64,000 nucleotides of DNA from Cranoglanis bouderius. Lineage: Eukaryota; Chordata; Actinopteri; Siluriformes; Cranoglanididae. Within the stretch, counting starts at the first letter, position 1. Each line of letters begins with the position of its first letter. The stretch covers positions 15,145,527 through 15,209,526 of the forward strand of contig CM042548.1 in assembly GCA_023630585.1 (NCBI GenBank), written 5' to 3'. Shown here one piece after another: positions 46,017 through 56,918 of the stretch. The position numbers and the translations under genes are program-made. Below the pieces are notes generated by a model, which saw only the letters and a list, made by a program, of their open reading frames with translations, did no database searches and was not told where the DNA came from.

Positions 46017-46112
46017 CCCAGGTGTCTTTTACACAGGTAATGAGCTGAGATTAGGAGCACTCTCTTAAAGGGAGTGCTCCTAATCTCAGTTTGTTACCTG
46101 TAAAAAGACACC
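46017..46112. repeat. Internal hairpin of the Tc1 element
   Basis: Arms CTGAGATTAGGAGCACTC (46045-46062) and GAGTGCTCCTAATCTCAG (46072-46089) are perfect 18-base complements around a 9-base loop. Imperfect pairing extends outward to about 46017 and 46112 (CAGGTGTCTTTTACACAGGT against ACCTGTAAAAAGACACCTG). It lies just upstream of the transposase ATG. Confidence 0.9.
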
Positions 46113-46156
46113 TGTCCACAGAAGCAATCAATCAATTAGATTCCAAACTCTCCACC

Positions 46157-46962
46157 ATGGCCAAGACCAAAGAGCTGTCCAAGGATGTCAGGGACAAGAT
46201 TGTAGACCTACACAAGGCTGGAATGGGCTACAAGACCATCGCCAAGCAGCTTGGTGAGAAGGTGACAACAGTTGATGCAATTATTCGCAAATGGAAGAAA
46301 CTGTCAGTCTCCCTCGGTCTGGGGCTCCATGCAAGATCTCACCTCGTGGAGTTTCAGTGATCATGAGATCGGTGAGGAATCAGCCCAGAACTACACGGGA
46401 GGATCTTGTTAATGATCTCAAGGCAGCTGGGACCATAGTCACCAAGAAAACAACTGGTAACACACTACGCCGTGAAAGACTGAAATCCTGCAGCGCCCAC
46501 AAGGTCCCCCTGCTCAAGAAAGCACATGTACAGGCCCGTCTGAAGTTTGCCTGAATGATTCAGAGGAGAACTGGGTGAAAGTGTTGTGGTCAGGTGTGGT
46601 CAGATCTCTTTGGCATCAACTCAACTCGCCATGTTTGGAGGAGGAGGAATGCTGCCTATGACCCCAAGTCATAACACCATCCCCACCGTCAAACATGGAG
46701 GTGAGAACATTATGCTTTGGGGGTGTTTTTCTGCTAAGGGGACAGGACAACTGCATCGCATCAAAGGGACGATGGACGGGGCCATGTACAATCAAATCTT
46801 GGGTGAAAACCTCCTTCACTCAGCCAGGGCGTTGAAAATGACCTTAATGACTTGGAGAGGATCTGCAAAGAGGAGTGGGACAAAATCCCTCCTGAGATGT
46901 GTGCAAACCTGGTGGCCAACTACAAGAAACATCTGACCTCTGTGATTGCCACCAAGTACTAA
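46157..46962 (+). pseudogene. Tc1 transposase with frameshifts, a stop and a catalytic-core deletion
   Basis: Starts MAKTKELSKDVRDKIVDLHK with the helix-turn-helix motif GMGYKTIAKQLG. A frameshift near 46305 moves to the frame reading GAPCKISPRG and NQPRTTREDLVNDL; that frame stops at 46554 after ARLKFA. A further frame shows NTIPTVKHGG, WGCFSAKGTGQLHRIKG and the ENLL motif. After ALKM (about 46838) the sequence jumps to TLMTWRGSAK (read in another frame as LNDLERICKEEW), so about 200 bases that would encode the second Asp and the catalytic Glu are absent. The tail reads KIPPEMCANLVANYKKHLTS. The gene is dead, although its ends are well preserved. Confidence 0.9.
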
Positions 46963-47869
46963 GTCGAAGGGGTCAAATACTTATTTCCCTCATTAAAATG
47001 CAAATCAATTTATAACTTTTTTGAAATGTGTTTTTCTGGATTTTTTTTGTTGTTGTTCTGTCTCTCACTGTTAAAATACACCTACCATTAAAATCATAGA
47101 CTGATCATTTCTTTGTCAGTGGGCAAACGTACAAAATCAGCAGGGGATCAAGTACTTTTTTCCCCCACTGTATACATTTGTTTTAATTTATTTTAATATA
47201 TAACTATAAATAATAAGTGTGTGTTGTTCAGTTATGGCATATTTTTGTGTTTTGCATGCTTGTAATTTTTTTGTTTTATTTTTATACCTTTAATTACTTG
47301 TGGGGGGGAAAAAAAACTTGAAACACTGAAATACTTGAAGTAAACAGAATGGCAATAAAAAAAAAAAGTTTTATATTGATATTTAACTTTACTAATAAAA
47401 GAGCGTGTTGTTCAATTAGCATGTTTTTGTGTTTTGCTTTGGTACCGAAATTGGCACAGAGTACTGTGGAATTTTACTGGTATTGGTACCGACTACTGAA
47501 ATTTAGGTACCGTGACAAGCCTACTGTGCAGGGGTCCGATCTCTGCAGGAGAACTGTTGTTCTAGTACAAAATGTCTCGGAGATCAGAGCCTGCCTGCTA
47601 ACCTTGAACTGACCTGCAGAAAGCAGGTTATTAAATTAACTCGGATCACGCAGTCCTGAAACTTCATAACTGCATATCAACAGGCGTATGCACATCTCGG
47701 GGCACTGGGTTCTCGTTTCTCTTCTTGACATTACTGCACTGGCTCCCGATTGATGCAGCTGTCTAAATATTCACTCCACAGCCGGGAGTTTTTGGGTCAG
47801 AATCCTGATGTAGAGCAATGTTTCTGACATTGGCTCTCCCTCTGGGTGGTCAGGATGGCCTTCCTTTCC

Positions 47870-48374
47870 TCTTGATCAGCTCATGTGGCCAATTATTTGA
47901 GAACACTCATCTGTGATTGTTAAACATCCCACTATAGATTTATTCCCCCTTTTGTCATTATAGTAACCTGCACTCTTCTGCGACGGCTTTCCACTAGATT
48001 TTGGAGCGTGGCTGTGGGAATTTGCTCATTCAGTTACAAGAGCATTATTGAGCACAGGCGCTAATGTTGGGTGAGGAGGCTCCAGTTCATCCCAAAGGTG
48101 TTCACTGGGGTTGAGGGCAGGCCACTCTAGTTCTTCCACCTTCTTCCAACCTTAACACACCATGTCTTCATGGAGCTCGCTTTGTGCACAGGTGCATTGT
48201 CATGCTGGAACATGTTTGTGGCCTCTTTGTTCCAGTGAAGGGAAATTGTAATGCTGCAACATACCAAAGACATTCTATACAATTGTGTGCTTCCAACTTT
48301 GTGGCAACAGTTTGGAGAAGAACCAAATATGGGTGTGATAATCAGGTGTCCACAAACTCTTATAAAGTGTATAT
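47870..48374 (-). pseudogene. Tc1 transposase relic within duplication copy 2
   Basis: The minus strand reads MFQHDNAPVHKASSMKTWCV, with the Tc1 QHDNAP motif. It then breaks frame through a TGGCCTGCCCTCAACCCC segment that corresponds to the W-P-x-L-N-P region. The right side near 48330-48374 (GTGTCCACAAACTCTTATAA) resembles a Tc1 terminal repeat. Truncated and inactive. Confidence 0.8.
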
Positions 48375-48375
48375 A

Positions 48376-49063
48376 CAGTGGGTATAGAAAAGAATCACTC
48401 CCCTTTAAAATAATCACATTTTGTTGCTTTTCAGCCTGAAATGAAGACCAAGAGGCCTGCAGGAATTTATGAGAAAGAGTGGTCATTGTGTGCATGGTAC
48501 AACAATATCACAAATTCTCCACAAATGTGGCTTGTATGGGAAGGTTGCAAGAAAAAAGCCACCCATGACTGAGCTTTGCCAAAACGCACCTTGATGATTC
48601 TGAGGCCACATGGAAAAAGCTGTTATAGTTAGATGAATTATTTGGCCTCAACACCAAACGATATGTCCAAATCCAATACAGCTCACCATCCAAATAACAC
48701 CATTCCCACAGTAAAGCATGGAGGTGGTAATATCCTGTTGTGGGGGTGTTTCTCTGCCAGGATAGAAGGAAAATGGATGGGGCAAAATACTATCAAATTC
48801 TTGAGGAAAATCTGCTGCCCAAGTTGTCAGTGGGAAGAAGGTTTACCTTACAACATGATAATGACCCAAAGCACACAGCAAAACTGACCACACAGTGGTT
48901 GAAGGAGAAAAAGGTGAATGTCCTTGCATGGCCTAGTCAGAGCCCAGACTTAAACCCCATTGAAAATCTGTGGAATGACTTGAAGACTGCAGTCCACAAA
49001 CAGTCACCATCAAATTTAACTGAACTTGAGCAGTTCTGCAAAGACGAATGGGCAAAGTCTTAA
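48376..49063 (+). pseudogene. Third Tc1 family: left end and transposase C-terminal half
   Basis: Left terminal repeat AGTGGGTATAGAAAAGAATC at 48377, with TA before it. The coding remnants show NTIPTVKHGGGNILLWGCFS, then after a frame change DGAKYYQILEENLLPKL, the QHDNDPKHTAK motif with the second Asp, and SPDLNPIENLW with the Glu (34 residues between, so DD34E), ending KDEWAKS at 49063. The N-terminal DNA-binding half is deleted and no right terminal repeat was found. Confidence 0.85.
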
Positions 49064-50599
49064 ATTAAATCGAATTAATTAGTTAGTGCTCTCCTTCAAG
49101 CGTGTTCAGTTGGGCTGTAACCACCAAACCAACCAGAGCCATTACCCAGAGCATTGTGTCCTATTCCACTGGCACTCATTAGCCCTTATTGTTGTCTATT
49201 ATTGGAGGTTAAGTGTGTTGAATTGGGGTCAGATGAAGGTGGGAGAAAGAGTTCTCTGATTGGCTGATAAGATTTTTTTTTTACATGCCTTTTTGTACAC
49301 TACGCACATACACAATCTTACTGTGTTACATCAACCGGAAGACTTGTCAACCAAGTCATTTTGTAATGTACTATGTAACTAGCAGGTACAGAATGATGCA
49401 CTTCGATATTTTATAGAAAACAAGGATGGCACCATTTGACTATAGACTACTGCCCCCTGCTCTTCTGGAGACTTATTTAATTTCACACAAGAGCAATAGG
49501 GAGAAAGTGAATTGAGAAATAATTGGGTTTAAAAAGAAGTCTGTTGATTTTTTATTTTTATTTTTTTAATTTATTTATTTATTTTTAGAATTGTTCAAAC
49601 CCAGACAGTTTTGACAGTCTCACGCTAGCTTGTCCTTTCCAAGTGACACTAACCTGCACTGCTGTGTAAACATCTCTCAGACTTGAGTAATAACTCACAG
49701 TCTGCGCATGAGATTATTTAGCTTTTCGTGCTTTTCATGCCTCCAGCCTCCATTCACTGCTGCACATGGCTTAACGAGACGGAGCATGAAATGAACATTT
49801 CTTTATTTAGCCCGTCTTCCTCTCTCCTTCATCACCGCCCACTCCACCTCTCTCGCGCTCTCTCGCGCTCTCTCTCTCTCTCTCTCTTGCTTTGTTTCTT
49901 TCCCTAAGGTACTGTTCTTTATCCTCTGCCTCGTCTCCTTAGAAAAAAGGTCACGATCAGCCCTGTGGATGTTAACCCCCTCCCAGCTTTAGCTAATCAG
50001 AGCGCTCATTGGCCGTGACAGGCTAAAGCACTCTCTGCCTAGTTCTGTACGTCAGCAGCTTCTTCAAGTAGGAGAACGCAATTAGAAAACACAGTGGGTT
50101 TCATCCAGAGGTTTTAAACTGCTGGCGAGAGAGAAGAGCGTTTCTCAGTCATCTTCAAACTGTTACAACCACAGAGGCACGACAGTGCTGCTAAACACAC
50201 CTTTATCAAAGTTATTATAGTCACTGTATTATTATTAATTTTTTAAAGAAAGTTTGACTGTTCACTGGAGTTTGATGTTCCTGAAATAAATGTGACCCGG
50301 TCTGTGGAACATTTTTGAGAACTCCTGCATTAATAATGGAACAGTACTGAGAGCTGTTGGTGTGTTGACCGGAGGAACAGGAGGATCAGAGAGAATCAGA
50401 CGCTCACACAGACCTCATGCTGATCGCTTCTCAACTGGAGCTCACATGAGAATGTTAAAGAACCCTTCCTCTTTTTTCCTCGTCCTTTCTCTTCCTTCCT
50501 TTTCCTCTAGCATGCTTTTTCACCAACATGGCACCAGTGAAGCTCTTTATGAAGATATGGGACAATGGGATTTCCCAAAAAGTGCAACACACAAACAAT

Positions 50600-50985
50600 A
50601 ACCAATTAAGGCCCTTTCTTTCTTTCTTTCTTTTGCCTTTCTTTCTTTCTTTTGCCTTTCTTTCTTCTTATGATGACGGTCAATTCTCTCTCTAGCTTTC
50701 TGTTTCTCCTTCCCCCTTTTTCTTTCTTTTTCCTTCCCTCCCCCCTTTTCTTTCTTTTCCTCCCTCTATCTCTGTCTTTTCCCTTTCACTCCTTTTTCTT
50801 CCTTCCTTCCTTCCTTCCTTCCTTCCTCATTTTTCTTTCTTTTTCCTCCCATCATCTCACTCTTTTCCCTCTCCGTCTTTTCTTTCTTTCTTCTTATAAA
50901 GATGGCCATGTTGGACAGCTAGAATTATCTCTCTAGCTTTCTTTTTCTCTCTCTTTCTCTGTCCTTTTCTTTCTTTCTTTATTAT
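50600..50985. repeat. Pyrimidine-rich simple sequence
   Basis: Long plus-strand pyrimidine tract of TTTC and TTCC tetramers, with a repeated CTTTCTTTCTTTCTTTTGCC near 50618-50660. Open frames here are low-complexity artefacts. Confidence 0.9.
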
Positions 50986-52737
50986 GATGATGATGATGAT
51001 GATGCTTTGTCTATAGATTACAGATATTGTTGCAGTTCCATTTTAAAGACGTATTTGTAATCGTTTATTTATCTCATAGCGTGATTGCTATGACACTGAG
51101 TGCAGTTGGGAACGTTGTCTTGATGAGTTAAGATCGTCCATCTGCTTTCTCCGCTAACACGTTCTGCACAATGCCAAATATGTTGTGTATATCACCTGAG
51201 GCTTAATCTGCCATACTGGATTATCTGTGCAGAGCTCTTAGTCGTTTTTAACGGGATTATGGCCACCAGGGTTTTTTTCTTTTTTTAGTCCTCTATAAGC
51301 CTGTTGAAGACTGAAGTGGCTCAGAGGTCAGACTCTTCCGAGTTTATCTGGCGCTCAAAGCACTGCCTGGTCATCTTAGGTCTGTTTGTTTTGAAGATTT
51401 ACACACACGTTTGTGTTAGCTTGTGCATCTCACCCGACAGTGTTTAAATGGTTAATGCATCATTCAGGCTTCAAGAATGTAAAGTTGAACCTGGGAGGCC
51501 ATCCAAACCAAATGGAGGCTTTCAAATTGATGATTAGTATCTGATCCAAGTGGAATTATGGAAATTTACTTCTTCAGCCGTGTGTGCGTGTGTGGATTGT
51601 GATGGTACATCACATGACTTATGGTGATGATGATGTTGTTTCCAGAGAAGCTCAGCTGGCCGGAAGCTCATAGAAACACTAATGTGTAATTAAACGTTCC
51701 CTCTGAGCCACTCACACCTCCAGATGTGGCCACAGCAGCAACACTGGATGATTATTTAATCCTCTCACCCTTATTATGTATGCATTTCACTATGATAGTG
51801 TAAACTTCAAAGCAGACAGATATCACCCTCGAGAAGCCCTCTAGCTAGCAAGGAATGTTTTGGTTTGGCCCAGTGGAGTGGATTTGAGTGTGGTGTCTGT
51901 TTCCAAAAAATTTGCCATGACTGACAAAAAAAGAAAATCCAAGATGTAACTTTAAGCCTCAGACAGAAAGCAGACAGTTCAAGTGCAAATGCAGAAGTAA
52001 TGTGGTTCTATGTATATTGTCCTAATTGGATACATTTACTACTTGTTAGAGCATGAAGTAGTATATTATAGTGTAGTAGAGTGTATTTTATGTGTGGTCC
52101 TGGATTATAAGTGTTGAGGACTGTTTTTGAGCTTGGCTTCTGCCTGTTAAATTTTGATGATTGGTTCCTGGAAGGTAAGTTGCTATTTGGCCTAGTGAAT
52201 TCGACTGTAGCAGTCATTTTCAATGGATTGGATTGGAACATGGCCCCTAAGTGGTGATTTGCCCCTGGGCCGTAAATTTTAATTGACAGGATTTCATCAT
52301 GGCCCCTTGGTAGTGAATGTGATCAGCCTCGTGCCCATGGGCGTACCCATATGAGTAGTGTGTGAAATGCCCACAGTTCCAAGCCGATGCGAGTGTTCTG
52401 GCGCCTGTAAATGAGCAGCGCAGCCTGAAAGTGAGGAGCTGCTCTCGTTCAGAGCTCTGCTCGCTGCCCCCACTGCTGGAATGCGGGCTCAATTGTTGTG
52501 GATTTAACGCTAGAACGAAACTCAAAAGGCTGTGTCAAAACAGGGCCTCGCCAGGCCTAACCCACTCAAAGAACTCATTGTTGATGCGCTCAGTGCTCAT
52601 GAGGGCGGCACTGGCAATGATGAGACGGTTTAACCCTTCAGAAAAACAGGCCTGACTTATTCCATAAACACACAACCTCACCGAAAACGTGACGGTAACA
52701 CTAGCAGTCATCACTCAGTGTGTATTTCTCTCCACAG

Positions 52738-52833
52738 GGCACTGCTCGACTCCCGGGTGGAGACCTGCCCTCGCCCATCACTCCTTACATAACATCTGCT
52801 CAGAAGCCAGAGGCTCTGGTTCATGCCATGAAG
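52738..52833 (+). CDS. ccdc85c: CCDC85C, coding exon 4
   Basis: Acceptor CTCTCCACAG, donor ATGAAG|GTAAAT. Encodes 32 residues in phase 0 (GTARLPGGDLPSPITPYITS, then AQKPEALVHAMK), matching the QKPEAVVHAMK block that leads into the conserved C-terminal region. Confidence 0.96.
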
Positions 52834-53449
52834 GTAAATTCTGCACGTGTACGACTGTTTAACTCATACACACTTCACAGAAAGTTCATTTTAACACATG
52901 CTCAAATCCAACCTAAATTTATGTGCATACAAGAAGAGGCATGTAACGCCAGTGTTTCATCAAGAACAGCAACAAGAAGCTTGTGTCCTGTCAGCATGTT
53001 GGCCAGTTTTAAACGTCCTTGCTTATGTTTTTTAAAATTATGTCTGTCTGAGCAACATCCTTCAAATGTCCTTATTAAACTAAACAGAAGGCGAGAAGAA
53101 TGTCATGTGTATTTCTGCCTTACAATATTATTTGCCCTCAACCTCTAACACAAATAGACAGATGATAAACTGGATTCAGAGATCTGCTGCGCGTGACAGC
53201 AGATTGATTTGAATTCCTGTCGGACTCATACTGGTGGTTCCTCGTCGTACTAGTAACAGAGGGGTTCACACTATGTGATTCATCGCCGAGAAAATCAAAC
53301 ATGCTTGAAAGTATTGGACAGCGACTTTTACAAACTCCTGTGCTCCGTCCAATCCAAAGTGCCTTTCTGACGCACTGATGGAGGTTTAAATCAGGCTTTG
53401 GTCCAGTGATGCCCCCAATCTTATGCTTTTTCTTCCCCCTTTCTTTCAG
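52834..53449 (+). other. CCDC85C intron 4
   Basis: 616 bases, phase 0, with a polypyrimidine tract before the acceptor TTCTTTCAG. Nothing else was recognised in it. Confidence 0.85.
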
Positions 53450-53548
53450 GTATTGGAGGTCCACGAGAACCTGGACAGACAGATTCCTGAGGACTATGAG
53501 GAGGATCTCAGTGAGAAAGAGAAAGCTATCGTGAGGGAAATGTGTAAC
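53450..53548 (+). CDS. ccdc85c: CCDC85C, coding exon 5
   Basis: Donor TGTAAC|GTAAGT. Encodes 33 residues in phase 0, VLEVHENLDRQIPEDYEEDL then SEKEKAIVREMCN, the most conserved C-terminal motif of the CCDC85 family. Confidence 0.97.
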
Positions 53549-54028
53549 GTAAGTTTGGACACGACAGGTGGTGAACCTGGATTAGTACTTTTGCCTCTTG
53601 TGTCATAAAGCAGCATGTACAAATCCCTGTTCCTTATTATGATCTTTTCCCCTATGGTTAGCTCATCAACTCCTTAACAAGTCCTTCATAAGCTGCATTG
53701 TGGACTCACTCCCACACTACGAGTGGGAACACACTGCCCTAATGAATATACATTTATATAATCAGGAGCAGGCCATGCTAAAGAACCCGAACTTGTTTTC
53801 CTGTCAGATTTGCCCTGGCTTTGATTGAGGACAGTGTTTCAGTGACCCCACTGGGATGACCTGGTTTTCACGCTGTTTTATTGGAGGCCTCAGTAAAAAA
53901 AAAAAAGGGTCTCTGTGGAGTTTAGTGCAACCGTCAGAGTAATTAAAATAACTTTAGCGCTGAGAACAATGTGGGTCTATTGGACTCCTCTGAGCTGTGG
54001 AGAGCTGCAGAGCAGAACAAGAACAAAC

Positions 54029-54165
54029 AGAGCAGGGCAGATTGGATAAGAACAGAGCGGGGCAGATTGGATAAGAACAGAGCGGGGCAGATTGGATAAG
54101 AACAGAGCGGGGCAGATTGGATAAGAACAGAGCGGGGCAGATTGGATAAGAACAGAGCGGGGCAG
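54029..54165. repeat. 25-bp minisatellite
   Basis: About 5.5 nearly identical copies of AGAGCGGGGCAGATTGGATA plus AGAAC. Because 25 is not a multiple of three, the array is open in several minus-strand frames and yields repeated artefact peptides. Confidence 0.95.
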
Positions 54166-54169
54166 AGCA

Positions 54170-55057
54170 TTGCACAACCGTGTCTCTGCCAAGATGAGGC
54201 CCTCCATCAGAAAGGGAAGTCAGAGAAGTAACCACAAAGACAAGGGTAACTCTCAACATGATGCTACCACCACCACCATGCTTCACTGCAGGGGTTGGTG
54301 TTGATGAGCAGTGTTGGGTTTCTGCCAAATGTGGCACTTTGTTCTATGGCCAACAAGTGTCCAACATGTCTTCTGGCCAACTTCAAATAGGGTTTCATAT
54401 GACCTGCCACCTTTAGTGGAGTGTCCAGTCTATGGTTGTCCTCTGAACAGGTTCTTTTAGGGTATTGGATTAGAGCTCAGAGTTACCCTTGGCCTCTTGG
54501 TTGCTTCTCTGACTAACCCCCTCTTTAGCCAGTCACTCACCTTTGGTGCATGGACTGTTCAAGGGGCACCTGACAACATTTCAATTGCAGATGCCATACA
54601 TTTTCTTTCCGGTTTTAAATAACTGATTTAATTTCACTCCATGGGATGTTCAAAGTTCGGGATTTTTTTAAAAAAAAGTTTTTTTTTTTTTGTTTTGTTT
54701 TGGTTTTTTTTAGAACCAAACCCTGATACTTTTCCATAATTATGTCCCTTGTTTTGATAGCACCTTCATGATTCTGTCTACTCCTTTCAACTAACTATGT
54801 GACTTCTGATGATAACTGCTTGCACCAGAATTAATTTAGGGATTTCAGAGCAATGAAGGTGAATACTTATGCAATCGCAATTTTTTAAATTTTTCTAAAC
54901 TTACTGATTTTCCTCCTATTACTTCAGTATTATGGGCGATTTTGTGTAGATTCATATATTCTATATGTATTCCCACCAAGTCCATTTCAGTTCCATGTTG
55001 TAAAACTGCATAATATGGAAAAAGTCAAGGGGGTGAATATTTATGCACGGCACTGTT
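54170..55057 (-). pseudogene. Tc1-like relic, minus orientation
   Basis: The right end (ATTTATGCACGGCACTGT, near 55040-55057) reversed gives the Tc1 terminal repeat start ACAGTGCCGTGCATAAATAT, followed by TTCACCCCCTTGACTTTTTC. At the left, the minus strand reads AVKHGGGGSIMLR, the KHGGGS motif of Tc1 transposases. Intervening sequence is degraded without an intact frame, and the left end is lost at the minisatellite. Confidence 0.8.
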
Positions 55058-55394
55058 TTTATTTTTGTTTTTAAAACATCTAGCCCAGAATAGGACTGAT
55101 TAGGGCAGATTGGGGCTGGTTTAGTAAGAGGGCCCTCTTCTTAAACCCATGGGACTGGCATGGACTGTGGGACCTGCAGAGCCGTGCGGTTCCCTGTGCA
55201 CTCGAGGCCCTCTTGCCTGTCAAGGGCACAATCACAGTGATGACACACAGCTACAATGGATCCTTTCTTCTCTCCAGATACACTGAATCAACCCCCGCCG
55301 CCTACTCCACTGTCTCTGCAACAAAAGCAGTGTGTAACACCTCCCTCTTTCTCTTTTTTCTCCCCCTTGTCTGTTTCTTTTACTCTGTGTTCAG

Positions 55395-55484
55395 GTGGTG
55401 TGGCGTAAGCTCGGTGACGCAGCAGGCTCCAAGCCGTCCATCCGGCAGCATCTCTCTGGAAACCAGTTTAAAGCCCCGATGTAG
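55395..55484 (+). CDS. ccdc85c: CCDC85C, last coding exon
   Basis: Acceptor GTGTTCAG. Encodes VVWRKLGDAAGSKPSIRQHL then SGNQFKAPM and TAG at 55482-55484, matching the C-terminus of vertebrate CCDC85C. The six coding exons total 1170 bases and join without a frame break. Confidence 0.97.
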   Translation: MVWRKLGDAAGSKPSIRQHLSGNQFKAPM

Positions 55485-56614
55485 CTCTGGCCTCGATCAG
55501 CACACACCAGCACGCCAGTCCGTCCAGAACCAGCGCAACTTCAGTGCACTTCAGAAAGCAATCAGTGTATAAACCTGCACTCCTACAGCTCCATGCCGGC
55601 AGCCATGTTTTAGCGTAAATTAGGGTCATGCTGACTTTATATGCTGATTTTTAAATTTTTTTTGTCCACTCACCCAACAAGGATTTACGGCAGCTAGTGT
55701 TATCCATTACCTAACGGACGTTGAGACTGGTTTTAGTTAGAAATCCTGATTTGACACTCCACCGGCAAGGGAGCTGAGTCATTCACTCAGTCACAAATGA
55801 TCCTAAAGCATTAAGACCTACTTCAGGAGAATAAACCACCACGAAGGACGGATGCGAAACAAGATGTAGCAGTGTACCCCCTCTTCCTTCTTTCTCTAGA
55901 GAGGTTTACACGAGTACACACCAGGATTGCTTCACTCCTTTTCATCTGCTTCCATTTTTATGTATTTTCCCAAGATATAAACACTCTGTGTTAGAAAGAA
56001 TCCAGGCAGTGTTTTCTCAACCCTAATAGAAGTCCAACATATGAAAAAAACAGCCCTCTTTGGCTGTTGAGGACAAACTCTGGACGATTATTTTCATTAG
56101 GACGAACTCAGATGTTCACCTCCACTCCATGTCACCCTATACAGTGTGATTTCTGCATTTTATTTTAGACCAATCTGACAATCGTATGTAAATGATCAAC
56201 TGTTAAAATCCTAAAGCTATATGAACTTCTGCAGTTAGTCCCTTTAACACCGGGTAAGGTGGCTTAGCATTGGCTAATTACGCGGTCTTGAGTTAAAAGC
56301 TCAAACTCCTGTACTAATGAAGCTTTAGATCCAGCACAGACGTCTGAACCGGGGTTTGTTTCCGAATTCTGTCTGAGCAAAACAGTACGAGGTCTTAACG
56401 TTGTCTGAAAACACGTAGCCGACTTGTTTACGCCGTGACACTAGCCGTACGTTCATGCTAGCAAACGACAAAAGTTTTCTATCAAGCAGCATTTGAGATT
56501 GAGATTTTATAAATTCTATGCAAATTAGCTATGACATGGTTAAAGTGAAAAATCCGAACGATTGGTACAAATGATTCCTACGTTTCTTAAAACTTGTAAC
56601 CTTTATAACCTTAT

Positions 56615-56830
56615 ATCCTGACCTCTCATTAAATGTTTAGAGAGACATTACTAAGAGAAATAAAGCTTGGAAGTTAGCTTTAGAAGCTAAATATATATAT
56701 AGCTACTACCATTTCTTATTGGAACTAAAACAAACAAAAACAAAAAACAGGCCACGCCCACAAGAGACAAACTACAAGTGATAAATAATGCTAGTGTGAA
56801 CGTAAGGTTAGGACTGGTTTATGAGATCTC
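56615..56830 (+). repeat. Family F dispersed repeat
   Basis: Same ordered words as 9738-10060: GACCTCTCATTAAATGTTTA, AATAAAGCTTGGAAG, AGCTACTACCATTT, CAGGCCACGCCCACAA. Confidence 0.65.
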
Positions 56831-56918
56831 TAGGCAAACGTTCTGTCGTACATGTACATGAGCTTCAGCAGAGTCACATATGAAGTTTTACGTAGATATG
56901 GAAATATGTGCTGTTTAA

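Larger units (their letters stand above)
45790..47170 (+). mobile_element. Tc1-like element, internally deleted, nested in hAT
   Basis: Ends CAGTGGGGGGAAAAAAGTAT and, reversed, CAGTGGGGGAAAAAAGTACT continue as an inverted repeat of over 100 bases (TTGATCCCCTGCTGATTTTG, ACGTTTGCCCACTGACAAAG). TA flanks both ends. The half copy at 10740 shows the empty site. Its transposase gene has a large internal deletion. Confidence 0.93.
44900..47523 (+). mobile_element. hAT-like element with nested Tc1
   Basis: Ends TAGGGTTGTCAAAAGTACCG and, reversed, TAGGCTTGTCACGGTACC are terminal inverted repeats. Flanking 8-mers CTGTTCAG (44892-44899) and CTGTGCAG (47524-47531) match at 7 of 8, a hAT-type target duplication; the undisturbed site is seen in copy 1 of the tandem duplication near 44257-44264. 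Repeated GGTACCG words lie near both ends. Without the inner Tc1 insertion the element is about 1.24 kb. It has no transposase and is presumably non-autonomous. 10705-11639 is an inverted half copy. Confidence 0.85.
44867..48230. repeat. Tandem duplication, copy 2, split by a hAT insertion
   Basis: GTTTCAGCTTTCAGGTGATT at 44867 is followed by the hAT element at 44900-47523, after which the duplicated sequence resumes with CTGTGCAGGGGTCCGATCTC and runs to CATGCTGGAACATGTTTG. Confidence 0.8.
44031..52737 (+). other. CCDC85C intron 3
   Basis: Phase 0 intron of 8.7 kb. 44240-49070 is a nest of DNA transposons. 49070-50600 is mostly non-repetitive, with a TC run at 49852-49888. 50600-50960 is pyrimidine-rich. 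51020-52650 shows no recognised gene; 52300-52640 is GC-richer and non-repetitive. Confidence 0.7.
53549..55394 (+). other. CCDC85C intron 5
   Basis: Phase 0 intron holding a 25-base minisatellite and a Tc1 relic, given separately. No other gene was seen. Confidence 0.8.

Noticed and set aside
53943..54337. Three minus-strand frames with the repeated peptide VLIQSAPLCSYPICPA
   Set aside because: Produced by the 25-base minisatellite cycling through frames; only the KHGGGS remnant upstream belongs to a Tc1 relic.
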